In this document: piece by piece, positions 1-7,858 of the stretch | Position numbering within the stretch: the first letter of the stretch is position 1 | Layout of the letters: each line of letters begins with the position of its first letter | Source of the DNA: Arthrobacter sp. NicSoilC5 | GTDB lineage: Bacteria > Actinomycetota > Actinomycetes > Actinomycetales > Micrococcaceae | Assembly (NCBI RefSeq): GCF_019977395.1 | Contig: NZ_AP024660.1 | Coordinates: 1-64,000 of the forward strand | DNA: 64,000 nucleotides | Direction of reading: 5' to 3' | Translations under genes and position numbers: made by a program | Notes under the pieces: generated by a model | What the model saw: the letters and a program-made list of their open reading frames with translations, nothing else | Databases searched by the model: none | What the model was told of the DNA's origin: nothing

Positions 1-2
1 AC

Positions 3-848
3 GCCGTGGTGCACGCCCGTATCCCGCGGACCGTCCTGGGCCTGCTGGCCGGCGGTGCGCTGGGCCTGGCCGGTGCGGCGATGCAGGGTGTTGCCCGCAA
101 TCCGCTGGCCGATCCCGGCATCATCGGTGTCAACGCCGGAGCTGCCCTGGGGGTGGTCACGGGAATCTACCTCTTCGGCGTCACCACCTTCACCGGCTAC
201 ATCTGGTTCGCGTTCACCGGGGCCGCCGCGGCCGCCGTCGTGGTGTACCTCATCGCCTCGCTGGGCCGGGACGGCGCAACGCCGGTGAAGCTCGCGCTGG
301 CGGGAGCAGCATTGAGCGCCGGGCTGTCATCGCTCATGAACGTCATCCTGGTCTCCAGCCAGGACACCCTCGACCGGTTCCGCTTCTGGCAGGTGGGCGG
401 CATCGCGGGCCGTGACTGGCCGGTACTCCTGCCGGGTTTGCCGTTCCTGGCGGCGGGTGCGCTGGTCGTGCTGCTGGCCGGGCGGACCCTCAACAGCCTT
501 GCCCTGGGGGACGACGTTGCCCGCGGGCTGGGCCAACGGGTGGGCCTGGCCCGCGCCGTGGTGGCCCTGGGGGTGGTCCTGCTGTGCGGCACGGCCACCG
601 CGCTGGCGGGGCCCATCGGCTTCGTTGGCCTGGTGATCCCGCATGCTGTGCGCTTCCTCACCGGCCCGGACTACCGCTGGATCCTGCCGTTGTCCCTGGT
701 GGCCGCCCCGGCGCTGCTGCTGGGCGCGGACATCGTTGGCCGGGTGGTGCTGCTTCCCGGTGAAATCCCGGCGGGCATCATGACCGCCCTGGTCGGCGCC
801 CCCGTGTTCGTGTGGCTGGTCCGCCGCGGGAAAGGGGCAGGCCTGTGA
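3..848 (+). CDS. Iron-siderophore ABC transporter permease, FecCD family (5' partial)
   Basis: Transmembrane permease of an iron(III)-siderophore ABC importer (FecCD/BtuC family). The frame is already open at base 3, and the first residues (RIPRTVLG) match the motif that normally follows transmembrane helix 1, so roughly the first 50-70 residues lie outside the window. About 280 residues are visible, against about 330-350 for complete members. Hydrophobic helices run throughout, and the GLGQRVGLAR segment fits the cytoplasmic coupling loop that contacts the ATPase. The TGA stop overlaps the GTG start of the next permease (GTGA), so the two are translationally coupled. A substrate-binding lipoprotein would be expected upstream, outside the window. 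The exact siderophore cannot be read from the sequence. Confidence 0.93.
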   Translation, partial: AVVHARIPRTVLGLLAGGALGLAGAAMQGVARNPLADPGIIGVNAGAALGVVTGIYLFGVTTFTGYIWFAFTGAAAAAVVVYLIASLGRDGATPVKLALAGAALSAGLSSLMNVILVSSQDTLDRFRFWQVGGIAGRDWPVLLPGLPFLAAGALVVLLAGRTLNSLALGDDVARGLGQRVGLARAVVALGVVLLCGTATALAGPIGFVGLVIPHAVRFLTGPDYRWILPLSLVAAPALLLGADIVGRVVLLPGEIPAGIMTALVGAPVFVWLVRRGKGAGL

Positions 849-1942
849 CCGGCGTTGCGCTATCAGATATGGCTGCCAAAACCGGTCCCAAGGGGCCAGA
901 AGTGATGGAGCAGCGCGGGGGACGGGGGCGACTGCACCGGACCGCGATGCTGGCTGCCGCCGTCGTGATCCTGTTCTTCGCGTCCGTCCTGCTGGGCAGC
1001 TACACGGTGACCATTTCGGATTTCTTCACCATCGTCATCAACCACCTCACCGGCGGCGCGAAGATTCCGGGAGCCAGCTTCATCGTGATGGAGAACAAAC
1101 TTCCCCGCGCGGTCATCGGCACCCTGATCGGGATCGCGTTCGGCCTGGCCGGCGCCCTGTTCCAGACCATGCTGCGGAACCCCCTCGCCAGCCCCGACGT
1201 TATTGGCATCAGCTCGGGGGCCAGTGCGGCGGCGGTTGTTGCGATCGTTGTTTTCGGCGTATCCGGTGCCGCTGTGTCCGCGGCGGCGCTGGCGGGTGCC
1301 CTGGCCGTGGCGGCCCTGATTTACGCGATCTCCCGAGGCGCCCGCCGAACCGGCAGGGGAACCGCTGCCGGAAACAGGCTGGTCCTGGCCGGTGTGGGGA
1401 CCGCGGCAGCCCTCCAGGCCGTGGTCAGCTTCCTCATGACCCGGGCCGACATCCGCACCGCCGCCGACGCCCTGGTCTGGCTGAACGGATCCCTGAACTC
1501 CGCCAACTGGGACCGCGCCGGGATCCTCTTCCTTGCGCTCGCCGCCCTGCTTCCCGCCACCGGGCTTATCGCCGGGCCGCTGCGAATCCTGGAACTGGGG
1601 GATGACGCAGCGGCCGGGCTGGGCGTCCGGGTCAACACCGCGCGCCTGGCACTGGTGGTCGTCGCGGTATCGCTGGCAGCAGTGGCGACGGCGGCTGCCG
1701 GACCGGTCTCGTTCGTCGCCTTCCTGGCCGGTCCCATCGCCCGCCGCTTCACAGGCAAAGCCAGCCTGCCGGCGTCGGCCATGGTGGGCGCCCTGATTGT
1801 CCTGGCGGCCGACTACTTCGCCGCCAACCTGGCCCCCTTGTTTTTGGGCGGCACAGTGCTCCCGGTGGGCGTGGTCACCGGCGCGCTCGGCGCCCCGTTC
1901 CTGCTGTGGCTCCTGGTCACGGCCAACCGAAAGGATGCCTGA
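845..1942 (+). CDS. Iron-siderophore ABC transporter permease, FecCD family
   Basis: Second FecCD-type permease, expected to pair with the preceding one as a membrane heterodimer. It carries the family landmarks KLPRAVIGTLIG near the first helices, NPLASPDVIGISSGA, the coupling-loop segment LGVRVNTARL and a hydrophobic C-terminus. I chose the GTG at 845 because it overlaps the previous stop and follows a purine-rich AAAGGGGCAGG; this gives 365 residues with a hydrophilic N-terminal tail. An ATG at 905 (345 residues) would also fit family length. The stop lies within the start of the ATPase gene, so permease-permease-ATPase form one operon. Confidence 0.93.
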   Translation: MTGVALSDMAAKTGPKGPEVMEQRGGRGRLHRTAMLAAAVVILFFASVLLGSYTVTISDFFTIVINHLTGGAKIPGASFIVMENKLPRAVIGTLIGIAFGLAGALFQTMLRNPLASPDVIGISSGASAAAVVAIVVFGVSGAAVSAAALAGALAVAALIYAISRGARRTGRGTAAGNRLVLAGVGTAAALQAVVSFLMTRADIRTAADALVWLNGSLNSANWDRAGILFLALAALLPATGLIAGPLRILELGDDAAAGLGVRVNTARLALVVVAVSLAAVATAAAGPVSFVAFLAGPIARRFTGKASLPASAMVGALIVLAADYFAANLAPLFLGGTVLPVGVVTGALGAPFLLWLLVTANRKDA

Positions 1943-2708
1943 CGTGGCAGTTCTCCAAGCCAAGGACCTGACCCTCAGCTACCACCAGCGCTGCGTGGTG
2001 GACGGGCTCAGCGTCCGGCTCCCCGAAGGCAGGGTGACCATGATCGTGGGCGCCAACGCCTGCGGAAAGTCGACCCTGCTGCGCGGCCTGTCCCGGCTCC
2101 TGAAACCCGCCAGCGGCGCCGTGACCCTGGACGGCAAGGACATCCATTCCCGCCCGGCACGCGAACTGGCCCGCACCCTGGGCCTGCTACCCCAGCACCC
2201 CAGCGCCCCGGACGGGATCACCGTCCGCGACCTGGTGGGGCGGGGACGCTACCCGCACCAGGGCTTCTTCCGCAACTGGAGTGTCAAGGACGACGCCGCG
2301 GTGCAGCGCGCGCTGGAAGCCACCGGAACGCTGGAGCTCGCCGGGCGGGACGTGGACGAACTGTCCGGCGGCCAGCGGCAGCGGGCCTGGATCGCCATGG
2401 CCCTTGCCCAGGAAACCGACGTCCTGCTGCTGGACGAACCCACCACCTACCTGGACCTGGCCCACCAGGTGGAGGTCCTGGACCTGGTGACGGACCTGAA
2501 CCGCACGCGCGGCACCACCGTGGCCATCGTCCTGCACGACCTCAACCTGGCCGCCCGCTACGCTGACCACGTCATCGCCATGAAGGACGGCGCCGTGGCG
2601 GCCTTGGGGTCCCCGCACGACGTGGTGACGGAGGACCTGGTCAAAAACGTCTTCGGCCTGGAGAGCCGCGTCATCCCGGACCCCGTCTCCGGTACCCTGA
2701 TCCGCTGA
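1935..2708 (+). CDS. Iron-siderophore ABC transporter ATP-binding protein (FecE/FepC type)
   Basis: Cytoplasmic ATPase that powers the two upstream permeases. At 257 residues it has the full set of ABC motifs: Walker A GANACGKST at 39-47, a Q-loop (LLPQHP), signature LSGGQRQR, Walker B VLLLDEPTTYLDL, and a switch histidine in VLHDLNLAARY. The YLDLAHQ after Walker B is typical of siderophore/B12 importers. The ATG at 1935 overlaps the end of the permease by 8 bases and has GAAAGG directly upstream; the larger in-frame ORF reaching back into the permease is not needed. The next gene, a siderophore-interacting flavoprotein, supports an iron-uptake role. Confidence 0.95.
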   Translation: MPDVAVLQAKDLTLSYHQRCVVDGLSVRLPEGRVTMIVGANACGKSTLLRGLSRLLKPASGAVTLDGKDIHSRPARELARTLGLLPQHPSAPDGITVRDLVGRGRYPHQGFFRNWSVKDDAAVQRALEATGTLELAGRDVDELSGGQRQRAWIAMALAQETDVLLLDEPTTYLDLAHQVEVLDLVTDLNRTRGTTVAIVLHDLNLAARYADHVIAMKDGAVAALGSPHDVVTEDLVKNVFGLESRVIPDPVSGTLIR

Positions 2709-2760
2709 TCCTTCCCATTGGTCGCCACCACGCCACAACCACCGAACTGGAGCTCGTTTC

Positions 2761-3813
2761 ATGAAGACCCGGGAAAGCGCCGCCACCCAGCCGGCAACCC
2801 AGCCGATGAGCCTTGCCTTCGAGGTGACCGTCTCAGCTGTCCAGCAACTGAGCCCCACGTTCCGCAGGATCACCTTCGGCGGCTACTCCTTGCGTGACTT
2901 CGGCGTCCACGGCCACACCCTGGACCTGCGGGTGAAGCTCGTCATTCCATCGCAGGCCCCCGACGGGTCGGTCCTGCCGGTCCCCGCCTTCGACACCGCC
3001 CACGCCGGCTGGTACCGGGACTGGTTGGCCATGGACCCGGCCGTGCGCGGCTCCATGCGCACCTATACGGTCCGGGAGGCGCGGCTGGATGCGGTGTACC
3101 CCGAGATCGACGTCGACTTCGTGATGCACGCCGACGAGGATGGGCACGCCGGGCCGGCAGCGGACTGGGCATCCAAGGCCAAACCCGGCGACCCGCTCAC
3201 CCTCATCGGCCCGAACAACCGCGCCGCGCACTGCGTCACCGCCGAAACCTATTCCGGTATCGAGTGGCGCCCCGGCATGGCCCAGCGCGTCCTGCTCGCC
3301 GGCGACGAAACCGCCGTCCCCGCCATCTCCGCGATCCTGGAAACGCTCCCGCCATACATGAGTGGCCACGCCCTCCTGGAAGTCCCGCAGGCAGGCGACT
3401 TCCTCGAACTCAGCTCCCCGGCGGACATCGAAATCACCTGGCTCGCCCGCGGCGCCGCCATCGGGCGGTCCCGGCCACACGGGCAGCTGCTGCATGAGGC
3501 CGTGCGCAAAGCCGTCCCCGTGCCGGGCTGGGTGGGCATCAAAGCCTCCGACGCCGGCGCAGGTCCCGAGCCCGAAGACGTCAACGTGGACGAGGACATC
3601 CTTTGGGAGACACCGTCCCGGATGGAAACCGCCGCCATCAGCGCCACCAAGAACCCGGACATGCCCGCCGGTGCCATGCCGTTCTACGCCTGGATCGCAG
3701 GTGAAGCAGCCGTCATCAAGGACATGCGCCGCTACCTGGTGCGGGACGTGGGCATCGACCGGAAACAGGTGGCGTTCATGGGGTACTGGCGGCAGGGCAA
3801 AGCCGAAGGCTAG
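2761..3813 (+). CDS. Siderophore-interacting protein (FAD-dependent ferric-siderophore reductase)
   Basis: Cytoplasmic flavoprotein of the SIP/ViuB family, which reduces ferric siderophores after import so that Fe(II) is released. Its 350 residues are somewhat longer than the usual 270-300. An N-terminal FAD-binding barrel contains MRTYTVREAR (the R-x-Y-[ST] FAD motif); the C-terminal nucleotide-binding half contains LLAGDETAVPAISAIL and WIAGEAAVIKDMRRYL, and the protein ends in the typical GYWRQGKAEG. A ribosome-binding GGAG precedes the ATG. It lies 52 bases after the ATPase gene in the same direction and is probably co-transcribed. Family assignment is firm; the ligand is unknown. Confidence 0.93.
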   Translation: MKTRESAATQPATQPMSLAFEVTVSAVQQLSPTFRRITFGGYSLRDFGVHGHTLDLRVKLVIPSQAPDGSVLPVPAFDTAHAGWYRDWLAMDPAVRGSMRTYTVREARLDAVYPEIDVDFVMHADEDGHAGPAADWASKAKPGDPLTLIGPNNRAAHCVTAETYSGIEWRPGMAQRVLLAGDETAVPAISAILETLPPYMSGHALLEVPQAGDFLELSSPADIEITWLARGAAIGRSRPHGQLLHEAVRKAVPVPGWVGIKASDAGAGPEPEDVNVDEDILWETPSRMETAAISATKNPDMPAGAMPFYAWIAGEAAVIKDMRRYLVRDVGIDRKQVAFMGYWRQGKAEG

Positions 3814-3818
3814 CCAAA

Positions 3819-3892
3819 CGCCCCATCAGATCCTGCCGGTATTTCTGGGACGCCCCATCAGATCCTGCCAGCATTTCCGGGACGCCCCATCA
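3819..3892. repeat. Intergenic 32-bp tandem direct repeat (about 2.3 copies)
   Basis: Directly after the siderophore-interacting gene stop, a 32-base unit beginning CGCCCCATCAGATCCTGCC occurs at 3819-3850 and again at 3851-3882 with three substitutions, followed by a partial third copy (CGCCCCATCA) from 3883. It is too short and irregular for CRISPR, and no open frame covers it usefully. It may belong to a dispersed intergenic repeat family or be a remnant of local slippage; function unknown. Confidence 0.7.
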
Positions 3893-3943
3893 CTTACTGT
3901 TCATCCCGGCGTCGTGATTCCTTTGACTTGTCCCGGTACTTTC

Positions 3944-4813
3944 GTGGCTGTGTCCTCTGATCCCTTGCTTCCTGACTCCGGGCGGCGGGTGTTTGTTGCC
4001 CTTGGGGATTCCTTTACCGAAGGGGTGGGGGATCGGGATGAGCGGCTGCCCAACGGGGTGCGGGGGTGGGCCGACCGGGTGGCCGAGAAACTCGCCAAGG
4101 CGCAGCCAGGGTGGAAATATGCCAACCTGGCCATCAGGAGCAAGCGGCTGCGGCACATCGTCGACGAGCAGCTGGAACCGGCGCTGCGGATGCGGCCAAC
4201 GCTTGTCACGCTCTACGCCGGCGGCAACGACATCCTGGACCTGAAGACCGACATGCCGGCGCTCATGGCGGACTACGAACAGCTGGTGGCCCGGCTGGCC
4301 GGTACCGGGGCCACGCTGGTCCTCTTCACGGGGTTCGACGTCAAGGTGTCCGCCCTGCTGGAGCCACTGAAGAAGCGCAACACTTATTACAACCAGCGGG
4401 TCCGGGACATCGCGGATAAATACGGGGCCGTGCTGGTGGACTACTGGTGCCTGGACGCCTTCCACGACCGGCGGATGTGGGACTCGGACCGGCTTCACAT
4501 GTCCAAAGCCGGGCACAAATACCTTGCCGGGCAGGTGCTGGACCAGCTGGGCGTGCCGCACAAGATCAAACCCAGGGACTGGGAACCACCCGCCCGGCCC
4601 GGCCTGCGCGAGTGGGAGCGGCGCCAGCGCCGCTGGGTCCACGACTGGGTCCTGCCGCTCTTCGGCCGCAAGCTCCGTGGGGTCACGCTGGGGGACACCC
4701 TCACCCCGCGCTGGCCCCAGCCGGTGAAGGTTCCGCGGAACGGCGGGTTGAAGAAGCTCGCCGCCGGAACGTCCGACGCCGGCAGCATACCTTCGGGAAG
4801 CAGCCCGCCTTAG
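3944..4813 (+). CDS. SGNH/GDSL-family hydrolase
   Basis: Putative esterase or lipase of the SGNH fold. Block I VALGDSFTEGVGD carries the catalytic Ser; NLAIRS (block II region), YAGGNDILD (block III, G-x-N-D) and DRLHMSKAGH (block V, D-x-x-H) complete the active site. No signal peptide is visible, so it is probably cytoplasmic. About 289 residues with a basic C-terminal extension. The start is uncertain: GTG codons at 3914, 3944 and 3950 are in frame and none has a strong ribosome-binding site; alignment with the paralogue at 5717 favours 3944 or 3950. The open frame extending back to 3362 lies over the SIP gene and is an artefact. It ends tail-to-tail with the YciI gene with a 4-base overlap. 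Confidence 0.88.
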   Translation: MAVSSDPLLPDSGRRVFVALGDSFTEGVGDRDERLPNGVRGWADRVAEKLAKAQPGWKYANLAIRSKRLRHIVDEQLEPALRMRPTLVTLYAGGNDILDLKTDMPALMADYEQLVARLAGTGATLVLFTGFDVKVSALLEPLKKRNTYYNQRVRDIADKYGAVLVDYWCLDAFHDRRMWDSDRLHMSKAGHKYLAGQVLDQLGVPHKIKPRDWEPPARPGLREWERRQRRWVHDWVLPLFGRKLRGVTLGDTLTPRWPQPVKVPRNGGLKKLAAGTSDAGSIPSGSSPP

Positions 4814-5115
4814 GGTGCGGGCTGGGGAGGGGTGTCCAGCAGGATTTCGTAGCCCGGGGCCACCCGGCCTGCATGGAATTCCATGACTTCGAAGTCGGCA
4901 ACCCCGTTGGTGTAGAACGGATCCTGCGCCAGGCTCGCGTCCAGGGTTTCCCGTTCGGCCTGCGACAGCAGCAACCCGCCGGTGCGCGGAATCTTGCGTC
5001 CGGCGGCGATGAACACGCCGTCGTCGAACGCCTTTTGCAGCCAGGCGATGTGGGCGTCGTTGTGGAAGTCGACGATCTCCTGGGGCACGCGGTAGGTGAG
5101 GGAGACAACATACAT
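4810..5115 (-). CDS. YciI-like (YCII-related) small protein
   Basis: Protein of 101 residues with the YCII dimeric alpha-beta barrel pattern: an N-terminal beta strand (MYVVSLTY), a conserved histidine region (FHNDAHIAWL), a strand with AAGRKIPRTGG and the typical DPFYTNGVADFEVMEF segment. The family is related to muconolactone isomerase-like ferredoxin folds, and its physiological role is generally unknown. The gene is divergent from the MarR regulator 59 bases away, so MarR control of it is a reasonable inference but unproved. It overlaps the end of the SGNH gene by 4 bases on the opposite strand. Confidence 0.85.
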   Translation of the reverse strand: MYVVSLTYRVPQEIVDFHNDAHIAWLQKAFDDGVFIAAGRKIPRTGGLLLSQAERETLDASLAQDPFYTNGVADFEVMEFHAGRVAPGYEILLDTPPQPAP

Positions 5116-5161
5116 GGGGCAAGCCTACCGGCGCCGCACCAGCTACTTGAAGGATCAATCG

Positions 5162-5167
5162 TAGAAT
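5162..5167 (+). promoter_or_regulatory. Candidate -10 element of the marR gene (possible leaderless start)
   Basis: TAGAAT lies 7 bases before the ATG at 5175. A start site 7-8 bases downstream of it would fall on or next to the ATG, giving a leaderless or near-leaderless mRNA, which is common in actinobacteria. No convincing -35 element is seen at the usual distance. Confidence 0.4.
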
Positions 5168-5174
5168 AGGGAAC

Positions 5175-5660
5175 ATGACCGAACCCCGCTGGCTCAACGC
5201 TGACGAACGCCGCGCCTGGCTGGCGCTGGTAAGCATCAATACGCTGCTGCCTGCCGCCCTGGACACCAAGCTGCACGCCGCGGGAAAACTGTCCCTGTTC
5301 GATTACACCGTCCTGGCCATGCTGTCCGAAGCCGAGGACCGGTTCCTGCCCATGAGCGAGCTCGCAGCCCGCACCAGCGCCTCCCTCTCCCGCCTCTCAC
5401 ACGTGGTGACCAAGCTGCAGAAGCGCGGCTGGGTGGAACGCCGCCCGCACCCCCACGACGCCAGGGTGACCACGGCCCACCTCACCGAGGAAGGCATGGC
5501 CACGATTGTCGGCCTGGCCCCGGCGCATGTTGAGGACGTCCGTGACCTGTTCCTCGATGCCCTGACTGAACAGGACGTGCTGGACCTGGCGCGGATCGGT
5601 GAAAAAGTGGTGGGACGCCTGGACTCGGACCACTGGATCCTGCGCGAAACCCAGGCCTGA
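5175..5660 (+). CDS. MarR-family transcriptional regulator
   Basis: Winged-helix regulator of 161 residues. Helices of the dimerisation region flank a central winged helix-turn-helix at about residues 60-105: LPMSELAARTSASLSRLSHV (recognition region), then the wing RRPHPHDARVTTAHLT with the conserved D-x-R. MarR proteins are usually dimeric repressors that sense small phenolics or oxidants. The gene is divergent from the YciI-like gene and is followed by the second SGNH hydrolase 56 bases later, so either neighbour may be a target. No effector can be assigned. Confidence 0.92.
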   Translation: MTEPRWLNADERRAWLALVSINTLLPAALDTKLHAAGKLSLFDYTVLAMLSEAEDRFLPMSELAARTSASLSRLSHVVTKLQKRGWVERRPHPHDARVTTAHLTEEGMATIVGLAPAHVEDVRDLFLDALTEQDVLDLARIGEKVVGRLDSDHWILRETQA

Positions 5661-5716
5661 CCCGAGAGCATCCCGGGCGATTGGTTGCTTCCGGCAACGG
5701 GTGGCAAACTAACCGC

Positions 5717-6478
5717 ATGGATTTCACTTCCCGGTTTGTGGCACTCGGCGACTCTTTCACCGAAGGCGTCGGTGACGACGACCCGGCACGTCCCAACGGT
5801 GTCCGCGGATGGGCCGACCGTGTGGCGGAACAGCTCTGCGCCGCGGACCCGGACTTCGGCTACGCCAACCTGGCCATCCGTGGCAGGAAGCTCCGCCAAA
5901 TCCTGGCTGAACAGGTGGACGCCGCCGTCGAACTCAACCCCACCCTGGTGAGCATCTACGCCGGCGCCAATGACATCCTCCGCCCGCGCGTGGACATCGA
6001 TGATCTCCTCGTGGAATACAACGACGCCGTGGCGAAGCTCGCTGCCACCGGCGCCACCGTGGTGATGTTCACGGGTTTCGACGCCCGGGGTTCGAAGGTA
6101 TTCGGCACCATGCGGGGCCGCACTGCCATTTACAACGAACTGGTCCGCGGGATCGCCGGGGACCACGGCGCCCTGCTGGTGGACTACTGGCGCTTCAGCG
6201 AGTACTACGACTGGGGCATGTGGGCCCACGACCGGATGCACATGTCCGCCGCCGGCCACGCGAACATGGCCAAGCGCGTGCTTGAGGTCCTCAAATGTGA
6301 CCACTCCATCGACGTCCCGCCCATGACTCCGGTGCCGGAACTGAGCGGGGCCGACGCCATCCGTGCCAACGCCCAGTGGTTCCGCGAATACGCGGCGCCG
6401 TGGGTGGTCCGCCGCGTCACCGGGAAATCCTCCGGGGACAACCTGCAGGCCAAGTACCCCCAGCTCACGCGGCTGTAG
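5717..6478 (+). CDS. SGNH/GDSL-family hydrolase (paralogue of the 3944 gene)
   Basis: Second SGNH hydrolase, 253 residues. Block I FVALGDSFTEGVGDDD, NLAIRGRKLRQIL, YAGANDIL (block III) and DRMHMSAAGHANMA (block V) line up closely with the protein at 3944-4813, including PNGVRGWADRVAE after the serine, so the two are paralogues. I chose the ATG at 5717, where FTSRFVALGDS begins, rather than earlier in-frame codons, because it aligns with the paralogue. No signal peptide. Substrate unknown; short-chain ester hydrolysis is the usual activity of the fold. Confidence 0.92.
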   Translation: MDFTSRFVALGDSFTEGVGDDDPARPNGVRGWADRVAEQLCAADPDFGYANLAIRGRKLRQILAEQVDAAVELNPTLVSIYAGANDILRPRVDIDDLLVEYNDAVAKLAATGATVVMFTGFDARGSKVFGTMRGRTAIYNELVRGIAGDHGALLVDYWRFSEYYDWGMWAHDRMHMSAAGHANMAKRVLEVLKCDHSIDVPPMTPVPELSGADAIRANAQWFREYAAPWVVRRVTGKSSGDNLQAKYPQLTRL

Positions 6479-6501
6479 CGCGGGTCCTGGCTGCGCCTCT
6501 C

Positions 6502-7329
6502 CTACCCCGGCTGGAACGCCGGAGTCGCCAGGATCGAGCCGTCCGCGCGGATGGCCAGCACGGCAACGTCCCAGTTGTCCGCGGCACGGTCCAGCATCCG
6601 TGTCCCGCCGGCAACGATCGCCGTGGCCAGAACGTCGGCGGTGACAATATCCCCGGCGGCAACGGTGACCTGGACAAACCCGTCGTCACCGGCCCTGCTT
6701 CCCACCCGCCAGATGTGCTCGCCGCGTTCAGCGGAGCCGGAGGTGGCCATCGCGCTGTGCCGGCTGTTGCCGCCCAGCGGATATCCCGTGATGAGGGTCA
6801 GTCGGTCGGCAGGGTCCACCACGCCGGCTTTCCAGGGTTCGGCGCTGCCGGGGTGCGGCGAACCGCTGACCAGGACGTCGCCGCCGGCGTTCAAACACCA
6901 GTCCCGGCGGCCCAGGGCCACGAGCGACGTCCCGGCCGCGCGGATGGCATGGCCCTTGATGATCCCGGACAGATCCAGCACCCCGTCTGGCCTTTCAGGG
7001 GTGAAGGCCCCTTCCGTGCGCAGCCGCCACTCGTGGGCTTCGGCATAACGCTCGCGCATCTGCGCCGAGGCGCGGGGCAGCGTCAGTTCACCGCGCGCCA
7101 GCCTGCTGGCTTCCGAATCGGGGCGGTACAGGCTGAACGTTTCGTCCAGGTCCCGGAACAGGCGTTCGACGACGGCGGTGGCGGCTGCGAGCTCGTCGAG
7201 CCCCGGCTGCCCTTCCGCGGGGGAGTCCACCGGCAGTGTCAGGCCGATGACCGTTCCCATGCAGTCAAAGGTGCGGGCCTTCAGGGTGGTGCCTGCCGTG
7301 GCGGGCAGGGGGTTAGAGGTTTGCTGCAT
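6502..7329 (-). CDS. apbE: FAD:protein FMN transferase (ApbE family)
   Basis: Enzyme that transfers FMN from FAD onto a threonine of a target flavoprotein, with Mg2+. About 275 residues with the family motifs FDCMGTVIGL near the N-terminus, DLSGIIKGHAI, LNAGGDVLVSG (the GGD metal/FAD region) and ATSGSAERGEHIW. No signal peptide or lipobox is visible, so it probably acts in the cytoplasm before export of its target. The chosen ATG at 7329 overlaps the end of the FMN-binding gene by 17 bases; a longer frame reaching 7398 lies further inside that gene. Last gene of the operon ferric reductase - FMN-binding protein - ApbE, where the middle gene supplies the obvious substrate. Confidence 0.92.
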   Translation of the reverse strand: MQQTSNPLPATAGTTLKARTFDCMGTVIGLTLPVDSPAEGQPGLDELAAATAVVERLFRDLDETFSLYRPDSEASRLARGELTLPRASAQMRERYAEAHEWRLRTEGAFTPERPDGVLDLSGIIKGHAIRAAGTSLVALGRRDWCLNAGGDVLVSGSPHPGSAEPWKAGVVDPADRLTLITGYPLGGNSRHSAMATSGSAERGEHIWRVGSRAGDDGFVQVTVAAGDIVTADVLATAIVAGGTRMLDRAADNWDVAVLAIRADGSILATPAFQPG

Positions 7330-7858
7330 CGAGGGCTGCCTGGAGTGAGGTGAGGTAGGCGTCGCTGGTGATGGTGGCGCCGCTGACGGTCTGGACATTG
7401 GCAGACTGCGCCGCCAGGACCTTGCTGCGGAGCAGGGGTGCCGCGCGGTTGCTGATCTGGATGGATTTGCCGTCCGTATTGGTCAGCTGCAGCGCCGTGA
7501 CATCGGTGATCTTCCCGTTCGCCACCGTGATCTGGACCTGCACGGGGCCAAACCGGGTCTGGACGGTGTTGCCCTTGTAGGTGCCGGACGCGGAGGAATT
7601 GGACGAACTGGACGAACCGGAGGACCCGGAGGAGCTTGCTGACCCGGAAGACCCTGCGGTGCCCGATGAGCTGGAGGACCCGGCCGACCCGGACGAACCC
7701 GTCCCCGTGGACCCGGTGCCTGTTGCACCCGTGGTGCCGGTCGCCGTCGTACTTGATGCGACGGTGCTGATGCCGCCGGCCTGCGTGCCTGTCTGCCAGC
7801 CCGCCAGGAGGATCCCGGCGGAGGCCAAAGCTGCTGCGACTGTTCCGCGAATTTTCAC
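7313..7858 (-). CDS. Secreted FMN-binding domain protein (covalent flavoprotein)
   Basis: Protein of 181 residues. Residues 1-27 form a signal peptide (basic start, hydrophobic ALASAGILLAGW). Residues about 35-92 are a low-complexity Ser/Gly/Thr linker, as if to span the cell wall. Residues about 93-181 are an FMN_bind domain ending in VSGATITSDAY, which matches the ApbE flavinylation motif; Thr164 is the predicted FMN attachment site. The GTG start overlaps the ferric-reductase stop (GTGA), and the stop overlaps the apbE start. Expected to receive electrons from the membrane reductase and pass them to an extracellular acceptor, which is inferred from the operon. Confidence 0.9.
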   Translation of the reverse strand: MKIRGTVAAALASAGILLAGWQTGTQAGGISTVASSTTATGTTGATGTGSTGTGSSGSAGSSSSSGTAGSSGSASSSGSSGSSSSSNSSASGTYKGNTVQTRFGPVQVQITVANGKITDVTALQLTNTDGKSIQISNRAAPLLRSKVLAAQSANVQTVSGATITSDAYLTSLQAALDAANL

